Assembly: GCA_964358485.1 (NCBI GenBank)
Contig: CAYHPY010000044.1
Location: forward strand, 1 to 27,838
Length of the DNA: 27,838 nt
Direction: 5' to 3'
Source of the DNA: CAYHPY01 sp964358485
Lineage (GTDB): Bacteria; Elusimicrobiota; Elusimicrobia; UBA1565; UBA9628
A model generated the notes under the pieces. It ran no database searches, had not been told where the DNA came from, and saw only the letters and a program-made list of their open reading frames with translations. The position numbers and the translations under genes were made by a program. The stretch's first letter is position 1, and every line of letters starts with the position of its first letter. Positions 14,309 through 21,920 of this stretch are shown piece by piece.

Positions 14309-14869
14309 ATGCCTTGGGCGAAAGCGGTTTTTTTGGATCGGGACGGGGTCCTAATAGAGGAAGTGAATTATTTACGCCATGTGGACCAGTTGCGCCTCCT
14401 GCCGGGGGCGGCCCGGGCCGTCGCCCGCCTGCGCGCGGCGGGCTGGAAGGCGGTCGTGATCACCAATCAATCCGGGGTGGCCCGGGGCTATGTCAGCCGG
14501 ACGGGGCTCACCCGCATCCATCGGGAATTGCGGCGGCGGCTCAAGGCCGCCGGCGCGCGCCTGGACGGCCTGTATTTCTGCCCCCATCATCCCGAGTACG
14601 GGAAAATCCGCAAATGCCGCTGCCGCAAGCCGGGGACCCTCCTGCTCGAGGCGGCCAAGAAGCGCTTTAAACTGGACCTCAAGGCCTCCGTGTTCGTGGG
14701 GGACACCACCACGGACATGCGCACGGCCTTGAACGCCGGCTGTCGGGCGGTCCTGGTCCGCACGGGAAAAGGCGGCAAGGACGGCGCCTACAAGGCCGCT
14801 CCCCATAAGGTCTGCGCCGATCTGGCGGGCGCGGCCGATTGGATCCTGCGCGCCGGAGCCGCGGCGTGA
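14309..14869 (+). CDS. gmhB: D-glycero-D-manno-heptose-1,7-bisphosphate 7-phosphatase
   Basis: A 186-residue HAD-superfamily phosphatase. Motif I is DRDGVL with Asp10 (nucleophile) and Asp12. Motif II is TNQSG (52-56). Zinc-binding residues Cys91, His93, Cys103 and Cys105 (CPHHPE... CRCRKPG) are the GmhB hallmark. Motif IV is GDTTTDM (Asp132, Asp136). It removes the 7-phosphate from the heptose bisphosphate made by the kinase in this operon. ATG 14309 is chosen over the GTG at 14273, because the HAD fold begins immediately and the GTG would precede the -10 box. It overlaps the next start by 4 bp (GTGA). Confidence 0.88.
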   Translation: MPWAKAVFLDRDGVLIEEVNYLRHVDQLRLLPGAARAVARLRAAGWKAVVITNQSGVARGYVSRTGLTRIHRELRRRLKAAGARLDGLYFCPHHPEYGKIRKCRCRKPGTLLLEAAKKRFKLDLKASVFVGDTTTDMRTALNAGCRAVLVRTGKGGKDGAYKAAPHKVCADLAGAADWILRAGAAA

Positions 14870-15570
14870 TCAAAACCGCCATTGTCGCGGGGGGGCGGGG
14901 CGTGCGGATGAAGCCCTTGACCGATACCATGCCCAAGCCCATGTTTCCCGTTGGAGGCAAGCCGCTTTTGGAGCATCAACTGGAATGGCTCAAGGCCTCC
15001 GGCGTTTCCGAGGCCGCCCTCTGCCTGGGCTATAAGGCCGAGGCCGTGACTTCCTACTTCGGCGACGGCGCGCGCTGGGGCGTCAAGCTTTCGTATTCGG
15101 TGGAAACGGTCGCGCGGGGCACCGCCGGGTCGATCAAGGATCTTCCCGGCGCCGCGGACGGGGATCTGCTGGTGGTCTACGGCGACCTGCATCTCTCCAT
15201 GGACCTGGCGCCCCTGCTCAAGTTCCACCGCTCCCATTCCGGGGCGGCGACCTTGGTGGTGATCGCCTCCGATCATCCCCTGGATTCCGACCTGGTCAGC
15301 CTGGACGGTGACCGGATCACCGGCTTTTACCGCGCCAAGCCCGGCCAACCTTACGAGAATTGGGCGGCGGCCGCCGTCTGGGTTCTGCGCCCGGCGCTTT
15401 TGGAGTTGATCCCCGCCGACCGCCCCACCGACTTCGGCCGCGACACCTTTCCGGAGGCCCTCAAGCGGGGCTTGGAGCTTCGCGCCTATCGCACCACGGA
15501 GCCCATCGAGGACCTCGGCACGCCCGAGCGCTGCGAACGCTTCCTCAAGGCCTGGGAGGCCCGATCATGA
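14866..15570 (+). CDS. hddC: D-glycero-D-manno-heptose 1-phosphate guanylyltransferase (HddC-like)
   Basis: A 234-residue sugar-nucleotidyltransferase. The signature GGRGVRMKPLT (9-19), the catalytic Arg/Lys pair and PKP (23-25) are present, as is the metal-binding Asp in VYGD (104-107). The C-terminus ends EDLGTPERCERFLKAW, as in this family. In context (gmhB upstream, hddA and gmhA downstream) the substrate should be D-glycero-alpha-D-manno-heptose 1-phosphate and the product GDP-heptose. The sequence alone would also fit a mannose-1-phosphate guanylyltransferase-like enzyme. GTG 14866 overlaps the gmhB stop (GTGA). A paralogue with altered active-site residues lies at 24111. Confidence 0.8.
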   Translation: MIKTAIVAGGRGVRMKPLTDTMPKPMFPVGGKPLLEHQLEWLKASGVSEAALCLGYKAEAVTSYFGDGARWGVKLSYSVETVARGTAGSIKDLPGAADGDLLVVYGDLHLSMDLAPLLKFHRSHSGAATLVVIASDHPLDSDLVSLDGDRITGFYRAKPGQPYENWAAAAVWVLRPALLELIPADRPTDFGRDTFPEALKRGLELRAYRTTEPIEDLGTPERCERFLKAWEARS

Positions 15571-15623
15571 CCGAGCTTAGCGAGGAAATGGTTGCTTCGA
15601 TCGCTGTTGGGAGGCAACCATGA
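15567..15623 (+). CDS. 18-residue micro-ORF coupling hddC and hddA
   Basis: MTELSEEMVASIAVGRQP followed by TGA. Its ATG overlaps the hddC stop as ATGA (15567-15570) and its stop overlaps the hddA start as ATGA (15620-15623). It has its own GGGAGG ribosome site at 15554-15559, 7 nt upstream, and contains the hddA GGGAGG (15609-15614). The double ATGA overlap fills an otherwise empty 49-bp gap exactly. It may be a translational relay or a real small peptide. Not similar to anything I recognise. Confidence 0.45.
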   Translation: MTELSEEMVASIAVGRQP

Positions 15624-16588
15624 TCATTTCACGAACGCCTTTTCGCATCAGCTTCGCGGGTGGGGGCACGGACCTGGCGGCCTTTTACCGCAACGAGCCG
15701 GGGGCCGTGATCTCGACGGCCATCGACAAGTACATGTACGTCACGGTCAACAAGTACTTCGATGAGAACATCATTCTAAAGTACTCTCGAACGGAGTTGG
15801 TGCCCCGGGTCTCCGCCGTCCGGCACCCGATCCTGCGGGAATGCCTGCTCCGGACGGGCCTGACCAACGGGGTCGAGATCACCTCGATGGCCGACATCGT
15901 GGGCGGCACCGGCCTGGGGTCCTCCTCCAGCTTCACGGTCGGCGTGCTGCACGCTCTGCACGCCTTCAAGGGGGAGTATCGGACCGCCGAGCAACTCGCG
16001 GCCGGGGCCTGCGAGGTCGAGATCGAGCGCTTGAAGGAACCCATCGGCAAGCAGGACCAATATATCGCCGCTTACGGCGGCTTTCAATTCACCGAGTTCC
16101 GGCCCGACGGCAAGGTCCGGGTGGATCCCTTGATTTGTCCGCCGGGAACCCTGGACCGGCTCTCGGAGCGGCTCATCCTTCTTTTTACCGGCATCACCCG
16201 CAAAGCCGGGCCGCTTTTGCGCAAGGCGCGCGCCAAGTTCTCCGCCAACGCCGCCGTTTTGCGCCGGATGAGGGACCAAGCCCACGACGCCAAGCGGGAC
16301 CTGCAAAACGGCCGGGTGGACGGGCTGGGGGAACTGCTGCGCGAGGCCTGGGAGCTTAAGAAAAGCCTAGCCTCCGGCATCACCAATCCTTACATCGACC
16401 GCGCCTACGAGACTGCTTTGAAAAACGGCGCCGTCGGCGGGAAAATCCTCGGGGCTGGGGGTGGGGGTTTTCTTCTGCTCTATTGCGAGTCTCCGCGCCG
16501 GGCCAAGGTGCTCAGGGCCTTGAAAGGGTGGCGCGAAATTCCGTTCCGGTTTGAACCGGAGGGGTCCAAAATCATCTATGTCAGCTAA
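15620..16588 (+). CDS. hddA: D-glycero-alpha-D-manno-heptose 7-phosphate kinase
   Basis: A 322-residue GHMP-superfamily kinase. The N-terminus IISRTPFRISFAGGGTDL is the typical sugar-kinase opening. The ATP loop is IVGGTGLGSSSSF (93-105). The C-terminal GHMP motif is GGKILGAGGGGFLLLY (about 274-289). KEPIGKQDQYIAAYGG is characteristic of HddA/FKP-type kinases. It phosphorylates the anomeric position of heptose 7-phosphate to give the 1,7-bisphosphate for GmhB. ATG 15620 has GGGAGG 5 nt upstream. It overlaps gmhA by 11 bp. Confidence 0.88.
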   Translation: MIISRTPFRISFAGGGTDLAAFYRNEPGAVISTAIDKYMYVTVNKYFDENIILKYSRTELVPRVSAVRHPILRECLLRTGLTNGVEITSMADIVGGTGLGSSSSFTVGVLHALHAFKGEYRTAEQLAAGACEVEIERLKEPIGKQDQYIAAYGGFQFTEFRPDGKVRVDPLICPPGTLDRLSERLILLFTGITRKAGPLLRKARAKFSANAAVLRRMRDQAHDAKRDLQNGRVDGLGELLREAWELKKSLASGITNPYIDRAYETALKNGAVGGKILGAGGGGFLLLYCESPRRAKVLRALKGWREIPFRFEPEGSKIIYVS

Positions 16589-17210
16589 GAAAAAAACCGT
16601 GAAGTCGACCTTGCCCGGCCGCTATCACTCCGTCGGGCCGGGAGGCTTGGGCGCGGCCGAGTTTGCGAAGTGGTATCGGGCCCAGACCGTGGCGCAATGG
16701 AAGGCGCTGGACCTCAAGGCCGTGGCCAAGGTGGCGGCCGCGCTGGAGGGGGCGCGACGGGACGGCCGGACGGTGTTCGTCATGGGCAACGGCGGCTCAG
16801 CGGCCACGGCGTCGCACATCGCCACCGACCTGTGCAAAACGGCGGCGGTGGCGGGACGGCCGCAGTTGGCCTGTATTTCGCTGGCGGATAATGTTCCGTT
16901 CATAACGGCGATCGGGAACGACCTCTCCTTTGACGACATCTTTTCGCGGCAATTGGAAAATCTGCTGGGGCCCAAAGATGTCGTCATGCTGGTCAGCGGC
17001 AGCGGCAATTCTCCGAACCTTCTGCGCGCGGCCGAATACGCCAACTCCAAGGGCGCGCTGACCGTGGGGCTGTTGGGATTTGACGGCGGCAAACTCAAGG
17101 GCCTGGTCAAGGTGGCGGTCCTGGTTGAGTCCGACCAGTACGGGGTTATCGAAGACCTGCACATGAGCATCGGGCACATCCTGACCTTCTTTCTCAAACA
17201 GCGCCGGTGA
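16578..17210 (+). CDS. gmhA: Sedoheptulose 7-phosphate isomerase
   Basis: A 210-residue SIS-domain protein. The phosphosugar loop is FVMGNGGSAATASHIATDL. The second sugar-binding loop is MLVSGSGNSPNLLRAAEYA. IGNDLSFDDIFSRQLE and EDLHMSIGHIL are GmhA features and contain the expected acid/base residues. It converts sedoheptulose 7-phosphate to D-glycero-D-manno-heptose 7-phosphate, the first step of the pathway. ATG 16578 is chosen; a TTG 27 bp upstream adds nothing conserved. The N-terminal KKKTVKSTLPGRYHS tail is a short extension. Stop TGA overlaps the next gene's GTG start. Confidence 0.87.
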   Translation: MSAKKKTVKSTLPGRYHSVGPGGLGAAEFAKWYRAQTVAQWKALDLKAVAKVAAALEGARRDGRTVFVMGNGGSAATASHIATDLCKTAAVAGRPQLACISLADNVPFITAIGNDLSFDDIFSRQLENLLGPKDVVMLVSGSGNSPNLLRAAEYANSKGALTVGLLGFDGGKLKGLVKVAVLVESDQYGVIEDLHMSIGHILTFFLKQRR

Positions 17211-17935
17211 AATTTTCCATCGTCATCCCGATCTACAACGAGCGAGCCACCGCGGCGCGCTTGTTGGATTCGGTGTTGGCTGCCGATGTTTTGGGCCTGG
17301 AGCGGGAGGTCATCATCGTTGAGGGCAACTCCGACGACGGAACTCGGGAGCTGGTCCGGGGCTACGAGGGCCGTCCCGGGGTTCAGGTGGTCTACGAGGA
17401 CGCCCCCCGCGGCAAGGGCTCGGCGGTCCGCGCCGGCATGGCGCGGGTGACGGGGGACATTCTTCTGATCCAGGATGGGGACCTGGAATATTCCGTGGAC
17501 GACTATCCGAAGCTTCTCAGGCCCATCGTCGATGGAAAAGAGGAGATCGTCTTCGGCTCCCGCATCATGCGCCACGCCGGGGGCTGGCAGTACCGGCAGT
17601 TCCGGGGGTTCGAGCGGTTTTATGGGTTTTTCGTCAATTTGGGCGGGGTTCTCTTTACGACTTTGTTCAACGTCCTTTACGGAACGAATTTGACGGACGG
17701 GGCGACGATGTTTAAGGTTTTTAAAACGGAGCTGCTCAACGGAATAGAATTAAAGAGCAACGGATTCGATTACGACTGGGAGATCTCGGCCAAGCTGGCT
17801 AAAAAGGGCTTCCGCTTCGCGGAAGTTCCGGTGACCTATAAGGCCCGGGGGCGGGCCGAGGGCAAGAAAATTCGGTTTTGGCGGGACGGCACGCGTGTGC
17901 TTTGGGCGATTTTCAAGTACCGGATGACGGATTGA
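17207..17935 (+). CDS. GT2 glycosyltransferase, DPM1/polyprenyl-phosphate type
   Basis: A 242-residue GT-A protein. FSIVIPIYNERATAARLLDS opens the fold, with VEGNSDDGTRE, RGKGSAVRAG and the metal-binding QDGDLEYS typical of dolichol/undecaprenyl-phosphate sugar transferases. It lacks C-terminal transmembrane helices, so it is the short DPM1-like form. It probably loads a sugar onto a polyprenyl phosphate for use by GT-C enzymes such as those at 20028, 24817 and 27236. Start GTG 17207 overlaps the gmhA stop (GTGA). Its stop overlaps the next start by one base (TGATG). Confidence 0.83.
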   Translation: MKFSIVIPIYNERATAARLLDSVLAADVLGLEREVIIVEGNSDDGTRELVRGYEGRPGVQVVYEDAPRGKGSAVRAGMARVTGDILLIQDGDLEYSVDDYPKLLRPIVDGKEEIVFGSRIMRHAGGWQYRQFRGFERFYGFFVNLGGVLFTTLFNVLYGTNLTDGATMFKVFKTELLNGIELKSNGFDYDWEISAKLAKKGFRFAEVPVTYKARGRAEGKKIRFWRDGTRVLWAIFKYRMTD

Positions 17936-18888
17936 TGCTTTCGCTTTTTCTGGCATTGAGCCTGTGGCGCCCGGCTCCTGCGGCGGCGGCCCCGGTGGAG
18001 CGGGTTTTGGTCGGGGCCTACTTGAACGACATCCAAAACCTCGACCTTAAAACCCACAGCTACGCCCTGGACCTCTATATTTGGTTCCGCTGGAAAGACC
18101 CCAAGCGGGACCCCTCGGCCACTTTTGAGTTTCTCAACCCCGCGGAGCTCTGGGGCCACGTCAAAACTCCGGCCTACGATAAGCCCCAAAAACTTTCCAA
18201 CGGCGAGTATTATCAGGTGGTCCGTCATCAGGGCCGCTTCACCAATAAGCTCCGGCTGGACTCCTATCCCTTCGACAAGCAATTGTTGGGCGTCGAGTTC
18301 GAGGACTCCAGCCGCGACGAGGAGGTCCAGGTCTTTTATACCGACCCCAAGGGCCTGGCGGTCAATCCGCGGCTGGAATTGCCGGGCTTCGACATCGGGG
18401 CCGGGCGCATCGAGGTCCAATCCTTTGTCTATCCCACCGACTTCGGCCATGTGGGTTCCCCGGGCAAGAACACCTATTCCCGGGTCCGCATCGAGGTCCC
18501 CATCGCCCGGCCCGTGGCCACCTACATGATGAAGCTCCTGGTGCCGGTGCTGTGCGTGATCTTCTGCGCGGCGCTGATGTTTTTGTTCGGTCCCCAGCAC
18601 CTGGACGCCCGGATCGGGATCGGCATCACGGCCCTGCTCACGATCGTCGCCCTTCAGATCACGCTCAACGACGATCTCCCCGAAGTCGCCTACCTCGTCC
18701 TCATGGATAAAATCTACCTGGGGGCCTATCTATTCGTGATCGCGGGGCTGGGGGTGGTGGTCATCACCACCCGGATGCTGGAAAAGGGCCAGACCGCGCG
18801 CGCGGCCCTGTGGAACCGGTGGAGCCTGACTTTGCTGACCTCGCTCTACCTGGCCTCGACGACCGTCCTGATCCTGCTGAATCTTTAG
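17935..18888 (+). CDS. Pentameric ligand-gated ion channel homologue
   Basis: A 317-residue protein with the layout of prokaryotic Cys-loop-receptor relatives (GLIC/ELIC family). A short signal peptide (LSLFLALSLWRPAPAAAA) precedes a beta-rich extracellular domain: VLVGAYLNDIQNLDLKTHSY, LYIWFRWKDP, then SYPFDKQLLGVEFEDSS (110-126), the equivalent of the Cys-loop region without cysteines. Four membrane segments follow: about 198-219 with the conserved Pro204, the pore-lining 225-243 (ARIGIGITALLTIVALQITL), 260-279 and 297-316. The order and spacing fit a channel subunit. The ligand and ion selectivity are unknown. The gene ends the heptose operon, overlapping the GT2 stop, and its TAG overlaps the convergent cupin stop. 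Such proteins are often left as hypothetical. Confidence 0.8.
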   Translation: MLSLFLALSLWRPAPAAAAPVERVLVGAYLNDIQNLDLKTHSYALDLYIWFRWKDPKRDPSATFEFLNPAELWGHVKTPAYDKPQKLSNGEYYQVVRHQGRFTNKLRLDSYPFDKQLLGVEFEDSSRDEEVQVFYTDPKGLAVNPRLELPGFDIGAGRIEVQSFVYPTDFGHVGSPGKNTYSRVRIEVPIARPVATYMMKLLVPVLCVIFCAALMFLFGPQHLDARIGIGITALLTIVALQITLNDDLPEVAYLVLMDKIYLGAYLFVIAGLGVVVITTRMLEKGQTARAALWNRWSLTLLTSLYLASTTVLILLNL

Positions 18889-19382
18889 GCTTTCTCGAGC
18901 TTGCGGGTTCCGTCGGCCGCCAGGACCAACTTGCGGCCGATCTCCGGCCAATCCACCACGTCCTCGACGCCTTTCCCGGCCTGGAGGCCGAACATCAGGA
19001 CCGAGCAGGGTTCGGCGAATGGATTGTCGAACTGATGCGGGACTCCGGTCCCGGCGGGCCGCGAGACGGCGTCCCCGGCCTTGAGTTCCCAGAGTTTCTC
19101 CCCGAGCTTCAGGCGGCAGCGGCCGCCGACGACGAAGAAGAACTCTTCCTTGAGGCTATGCGAGTGCAGGTGGGAGGATTTTTTTCCCGGGGGGATTTCA
19201 GTCAGGTCCACGCCCAAGAGGCGGGTTCCCACCGCCGCCCCGATGTCCCGGGCGATTCCCGCGATGCCGTCTTTTTCCCTTTCATAGGCTTCGGGGGGAA
19301 TGTCGGCCACGTTGCGGACGCAGTCGGGGCGTCCGTCCTTGGAGGCGGGAGTCGGTTGGGCGGGGGGATCGTATTTGGACAT
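18885..19382 (-). CDS. Cupin-domain protein
   Basis: A 165-residue single-domain cupin. Motif 1 has His71, His73, His75 and Glu79/80 (HLHSHSLKEEFFFVV), and motif 2 is PAGTGVPHQFDN with His116. These residues bind a metal. Such cupins serve as sugar isomerases, dioxygenases or metal-dependent binding proteins; the glycan setting suggests a sugar-related role, but this is weak. ATG 19382 faces the divergent methyltransferase across 23 bp. The stop overlaps the channel gene's stop by 3 bp, so the two transcripts collide end to end. Confidence 0.78.
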   Translation of the reverse strand: MSKYDPPAQPTPASKDGRPDCVRNVADIPPEAYEREKDGIAGIARDIGAAVGTRLLGVDLTEIPPGKKSSHLHSHSLKEEFFFVVGGRCRLKLGEKLWELKAGDAVSRPAGTGVPHQFDNPFAEPCSVLMFGLQAGKGVEDVVDWPEIGRKLVLAADGTRKLEKA

Positions 19383-19393
19383 GGGCGCAATGG

Positions 19394-19400
19394 TATCATA
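19394..19400. promoter_or_regulatory. Bidirectional promoter core between cupin and methyltransferase
   Basis: TATCATA reads TATCAT on the plus strand (19394-19399), 6 nt before ATG 19406, and TATGAT on the minus strand (19395-19400), 12 nt before ATG 19382. The -10 boxes overlap almost completely. The plus transcript should be leaderless. Confidence 0.45.
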
Positions 19401-19405
19401 TCGCC

Positions 19406-20041
19406 ATGGGCGAGTCGTTTCCCGAGCTTTCCGAGATCGTTCCTGAGTACCGAAGCGCCAATCCGCTGGTGCGGTGGCTGTTCCACGAGCGCCTGGAAAG
19501 GGCGTTTAAGTTCGCGGGGCTTGATGGGCCGCAGGTCCTTAAGGTCTTGGATTTGGGGTGCGGGGAGGGGTTGGCATTAAAAAAAATTCAGGAACGTTGG
19601 CCCCGGCATGAGCTTACGGGGATAGATCATAATCCGAATCTTGAAAAGATAAAGATTTCGGGAACGGAATTGAAAAATACGGATCTCACCGCGCCGGGAG
19701 CATTGCCGAAAGAGGCGTTCGAACGAATTCTGTGTCTGGATGTTTTGGAACACATTCGGGATTTGAAAATTCCGCTGGAGTCGATACGATCCTCCCTGAA
19801 GCCCTCCGGGCTTCTTGTTATTTCGGCGCCGGCTGAAAATGTTTTTCACAAAACCTGCCGGTTTTTGATCAAGGGCACCTTCTCGGAGAAAGCCGGTCCC
19901 TGCTCCAGCCCGCACTTTCATCGCGCCGCGACCTTGCGGCGGGACATCGTGGCGGCGGGTTTTAAGGAAGTCCGGGCCGCGGCCCTGCCCTTGCCCGGGC
20001 CGCTGGCGTTGATCTGGGTCTGCGCGTTTAGGAAGACTTAG
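19406..20041 (+). CDS. Class I SAM-dependent methyltransferase
   Basis: A 211-residue protein with SAM motif I VLDLGCGEGLAL (about 47-58), acidic LTGIDHNPNL for ribose binding, LCLDVLEHIRDLKIPLESIR as motif IV, and LKPSGLLVISAP. No zinc ribbon or membrane segment. Codon use in the middle (about 19560-19860) is AT-richer than the gene ends, which may reflect recombination. The C-terminus overlaps the convergent GT39 gene by 14 bp. Substrate unknown; neighbouring glycosyltransferases suggest a lipid-linked glycan or its precursor. Confidence 0.78.
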   Translation: MGESFPELSEIVPEYRSANPLVRWLFHERLERAFKFAGLDGPQVLKVLDLGCGEGLALKKIQERWPRHELTGIDHNPNLEKIKISGTELKNTDLTAPGALPKEAFERILCLDVLEHIRDLKIPLESIRSSLKPSGLLVISAPAENVFHKTCRFLIKGTFSEKAGPCSSPHFHRAATLRRDIVAAGFKEVRAAALPLPGPLALIWVCAFRKT

Positions 20042-21269
20042 CGAGGCGCCGGGACGCGGCGAAGGCCGCGCCCATGATCAGGACGGGCATCACCGGCAGG
20101 CGGTAGCGCATTTGGCTGACGACCAGGATGTGGATGCCCATGGTCCCGAGCAGGAAAAGGGCCGAGGGGTAGAGCGTCGACAGGCGGTCCCGCAAAAGCC
20201 AAAGCCCCCAGAAGCCGCCCAAAATGAGAAGGGGCTCGAAGAGCAGGCTGGCCGAGACTAGCAAAGTCCGGCTCATGCCCGCCGAGGCCCCGGAAACGTC
20301 CTTGTGTTCGGCGGGCGTCTTGTCGGTGCGGGGATAGAAACGCCAGAAATTGAGGAACTTGCGCGCCGACTGGCGGGCGGCCTCGCCGGGGTTGGCCGCC
20401 AGGAATTCGAAGGCGCGGCGTTTGTAGGCCTTGTCGCGCTGGATTTCCGGCAGGGCCAGGGATTCTTGATAAAAGGGAAGGCGTTCCAGCGCCTGGGCGG
20501 CCAAGGAGGTGTCGATTTCGTTTTCATCGAAGAATTCCGTTCCAATGAGCATGGTCTTGCCCCCGTGGGTGTCCAAGGTGAAGGCCCCGACGGCGGCGTG
20601 ATTGCGGGCCGACCAGGCGGCCAGGGGGAGGAGCCAGGCCAGGACTCCGGCGGCGAGATTTTTCCAGGACCAGCGGCCCAGCAGGCAGGCCAGGGCCGCG
20701 GCCGCCCAAATGACCCCGGCGATGTAGGCGCCTTCGGTCCGGCAAAGCGCGGCCAGGCCGAGCGACAAGCCCGCCGCCCAGGGGCGCGTGGAAAATAGCC
20801 GGAGGCCGGCGACCGCGAAGGCCAGGTAGAGGGTTTCCGTCATGAGCAGGCCGGAGTAGTAGATGAAAAACGGGTAGACGGCCGATATGGCCAACGCCAG
20901 GCGCCCCGCCGGGGCGGAGCCGGTCAGGTGAGTGGTCGTTCGCCCGATCAAGCAGGCCGTCGCCGCGCTTACGCAGGCCTGTCCCAGGCGCGCGAAGAAG
21001 GCGTACGGCTTGATCAGATAAAAGGCGGCGAAGAAGGCGCAGGGGATGGGGGGCATGATCTTGCGCTCCTCGCCCGTCCCGATGACGCCGTTGAGCGCCA
21101 AATTGGCGGCGGTGCCGTGAAAGCCCACCTCGTCGGCCTGATAGAAGCCGTTGCCCAGCTTCCAGGCCCAGGCCAGCCTCAGGACCAGCGCCAGGCCCAC
21201 CCAAAACGCCTCGCGCTCGATAAGTCCCCGCCAGCCTTCCGCCGGCGGGGGCGAATAACTTTCAGCCAT
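20028..21269 (-). CDS. GT39-like membrane glycosyltransferase (GT-C)
   Basis: A 413-residue multi-pass protein with about ten hydrophobic segments. After the first span the periplasmic loop carries the GT-C acidic motif (YQADEVGFHG, Asp46-Glu47), as in ArnT/PMT-type enzymes that take sugars from polyprenyl phosphate. A soluble loop near residues 250-330 separates the last spans. ATG 21269 is chosen over a GTG at 21299 because the latter lies inside repeat R5. A -10-like TATCTT sits 9 nt upstream (21279-21284), so the leader would be very short. It could use a lipid-linked sugar made by the DPM1-like GT2 at 17207. Confidence 0.78.
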   Translation of the reverse strand: MAESYSPPPAEGWRGLIEREAFWVGLALVLRLAWAWKLGNGFYQADEVGFHGTAANLALNGVIGTGEERKIMPPIPCAFFAAFYLIKPYAFFARLGQACVSAATACLIGRTTTHLTGSAPAGRLALAISAVYPFFIYYSGLLMTETLYLAFAVAGLRLFSTRPWAAGLSLGLAALCRTEGAYIAGVIWAAAALACLLGRWSWKNLAAGVLAWLLPLAAWSARNHAAVGAFTLDTHGGKTMLIGTEFFDENEIDTSLAAQALERLPFYQESLALPEIQRDKAYKRRAFEFLAANPGEAARQSARKFLNFWRFYPRTDKTPAEHKDVSGASAGMSRTLLVSASLLFEPLLILGGFWGLWLLRDRLSTLYPSALFLLGTMGIHILVVSQMRYRLPVMPVLIMGAAFAASRRLAKSS

Positions 21270-21287
21270 CTCCCCGGCAAGATACCA

Positions 21288-21355
21288 AATTGGGGACACC
21301 CCCCATTTTTACCGAAATGAAGAACTCTCGGTAAAAATGGGGGGTGTCCCCAATT
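21288..21355. repeat. Palindromic repeat R5, perfect 28-bp arms
   Basis: Left arm 21288-21315 and right arm 21328-21355 are perfect inverted copies over 28 bp (outer end AATTGGGGACACC, inner end TTTTTACCGA), with a 12-nt loop. This is the most intact copy. It lies just downstream of the stop of the 21912 gene (TAA at 21358-21360) and just upstream of the GT39 gene's start. Confidence 0.92.
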
Positions 21356-21357
21356 TT

Positions 21358-21912
21358 TTAGCTAATGACCGCTTCCCCGTCCCATTTTCCGGTGGAGCCG
21401 GGCTTGACGAGTTCCGAGGCCCCGCCGGCGGCCGCGCCGCCCAAGGCGAAGACGCCGCCGAGGATCAGGGCCGGAATGTAGAGGACGACGGCCAGGGCGA
21501 CTCCGGCGGCCGTGTACCAGCCGCCGTGGGCGTTGGAGGAACGACCCCCGTCGAAATATCGGCTCATGTTCCGGCCGAAGCCTTCCGACATCAGGGCCAC
21601 GGCGGGCTTCAGCGTCCCGCCGAAGCCAACCCAGCCTCCGGCCCGCGCTCCGTTTTTTAGTCCCGAAACAAAACCCGTCTCGCGGGGTCGTCCCGCCGTT
21701 TCCACGATCACCGGGGCCGGGGCCGAGGAGGGCGCGCCGTCGAGTATTTCCCCGGCTCCCGCCCAAGCCCCCTCGGGCGAGCGGGCGGAGAGCGCGGCCG
21801 CGTTTTGATCGGACACGGCGGACAGGCGCTCGGCCAGGGGCGCGGCGAAGGCTCCCTCGGCGGACAACAATGACAGGAACATTCCGGCGGCGGCGATGTT
21901 GATCTTTTTCAT
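21358..21912 (-). CDS. Small exported protein with C-terminal hydrophobic segment
   Basis: A 184-residue protein that I do not recognise. Signal peptide MKKINIAAAGMFLSLLSAEGAFA, then an Ala/Ser/Pro-rich region. A Gly-rich middle (GGWVGFGGTLKP) precedes a strong hydrophobic stretch (GVALAVVLYIPALILGGVFALGG, about residues 141-163) and a short charged tail. The segment could anchor it in the membrane with its main part outside the cytoplasm. ATG 21912 has AGGAG (21918-21922), which overlaps the upstream gene's stop. Second gene of a two-gene operon. TAA stop adjoins repeat R5. Confidence 0.6.
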   Translation of the reverse strand: MKKINIAAAGMFLSLLSAEGAFAAPLAERLSAVSDQNAAALSARSPEGAWAGAGEILDGAPSSAPAPVIVETAGRPRETGFVSGLKNGARAGGWVGFGGTLKPAVALMSEGFGRNMSRYFDGGRSSNAHGGWYTAAGVALAVVLYIPALILGGVFALGGAAAGGASELVKPGSTGKWDGEAVIS

Positions 21913-21920
21913 GTTTTCTC

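Noticed and set aside
21270..21299. GTG start for the GT39 gene inside repeat R5
   Set aside because: It lies in the repeat arm and adds unconserved residues; ATG 21269 is preferred.
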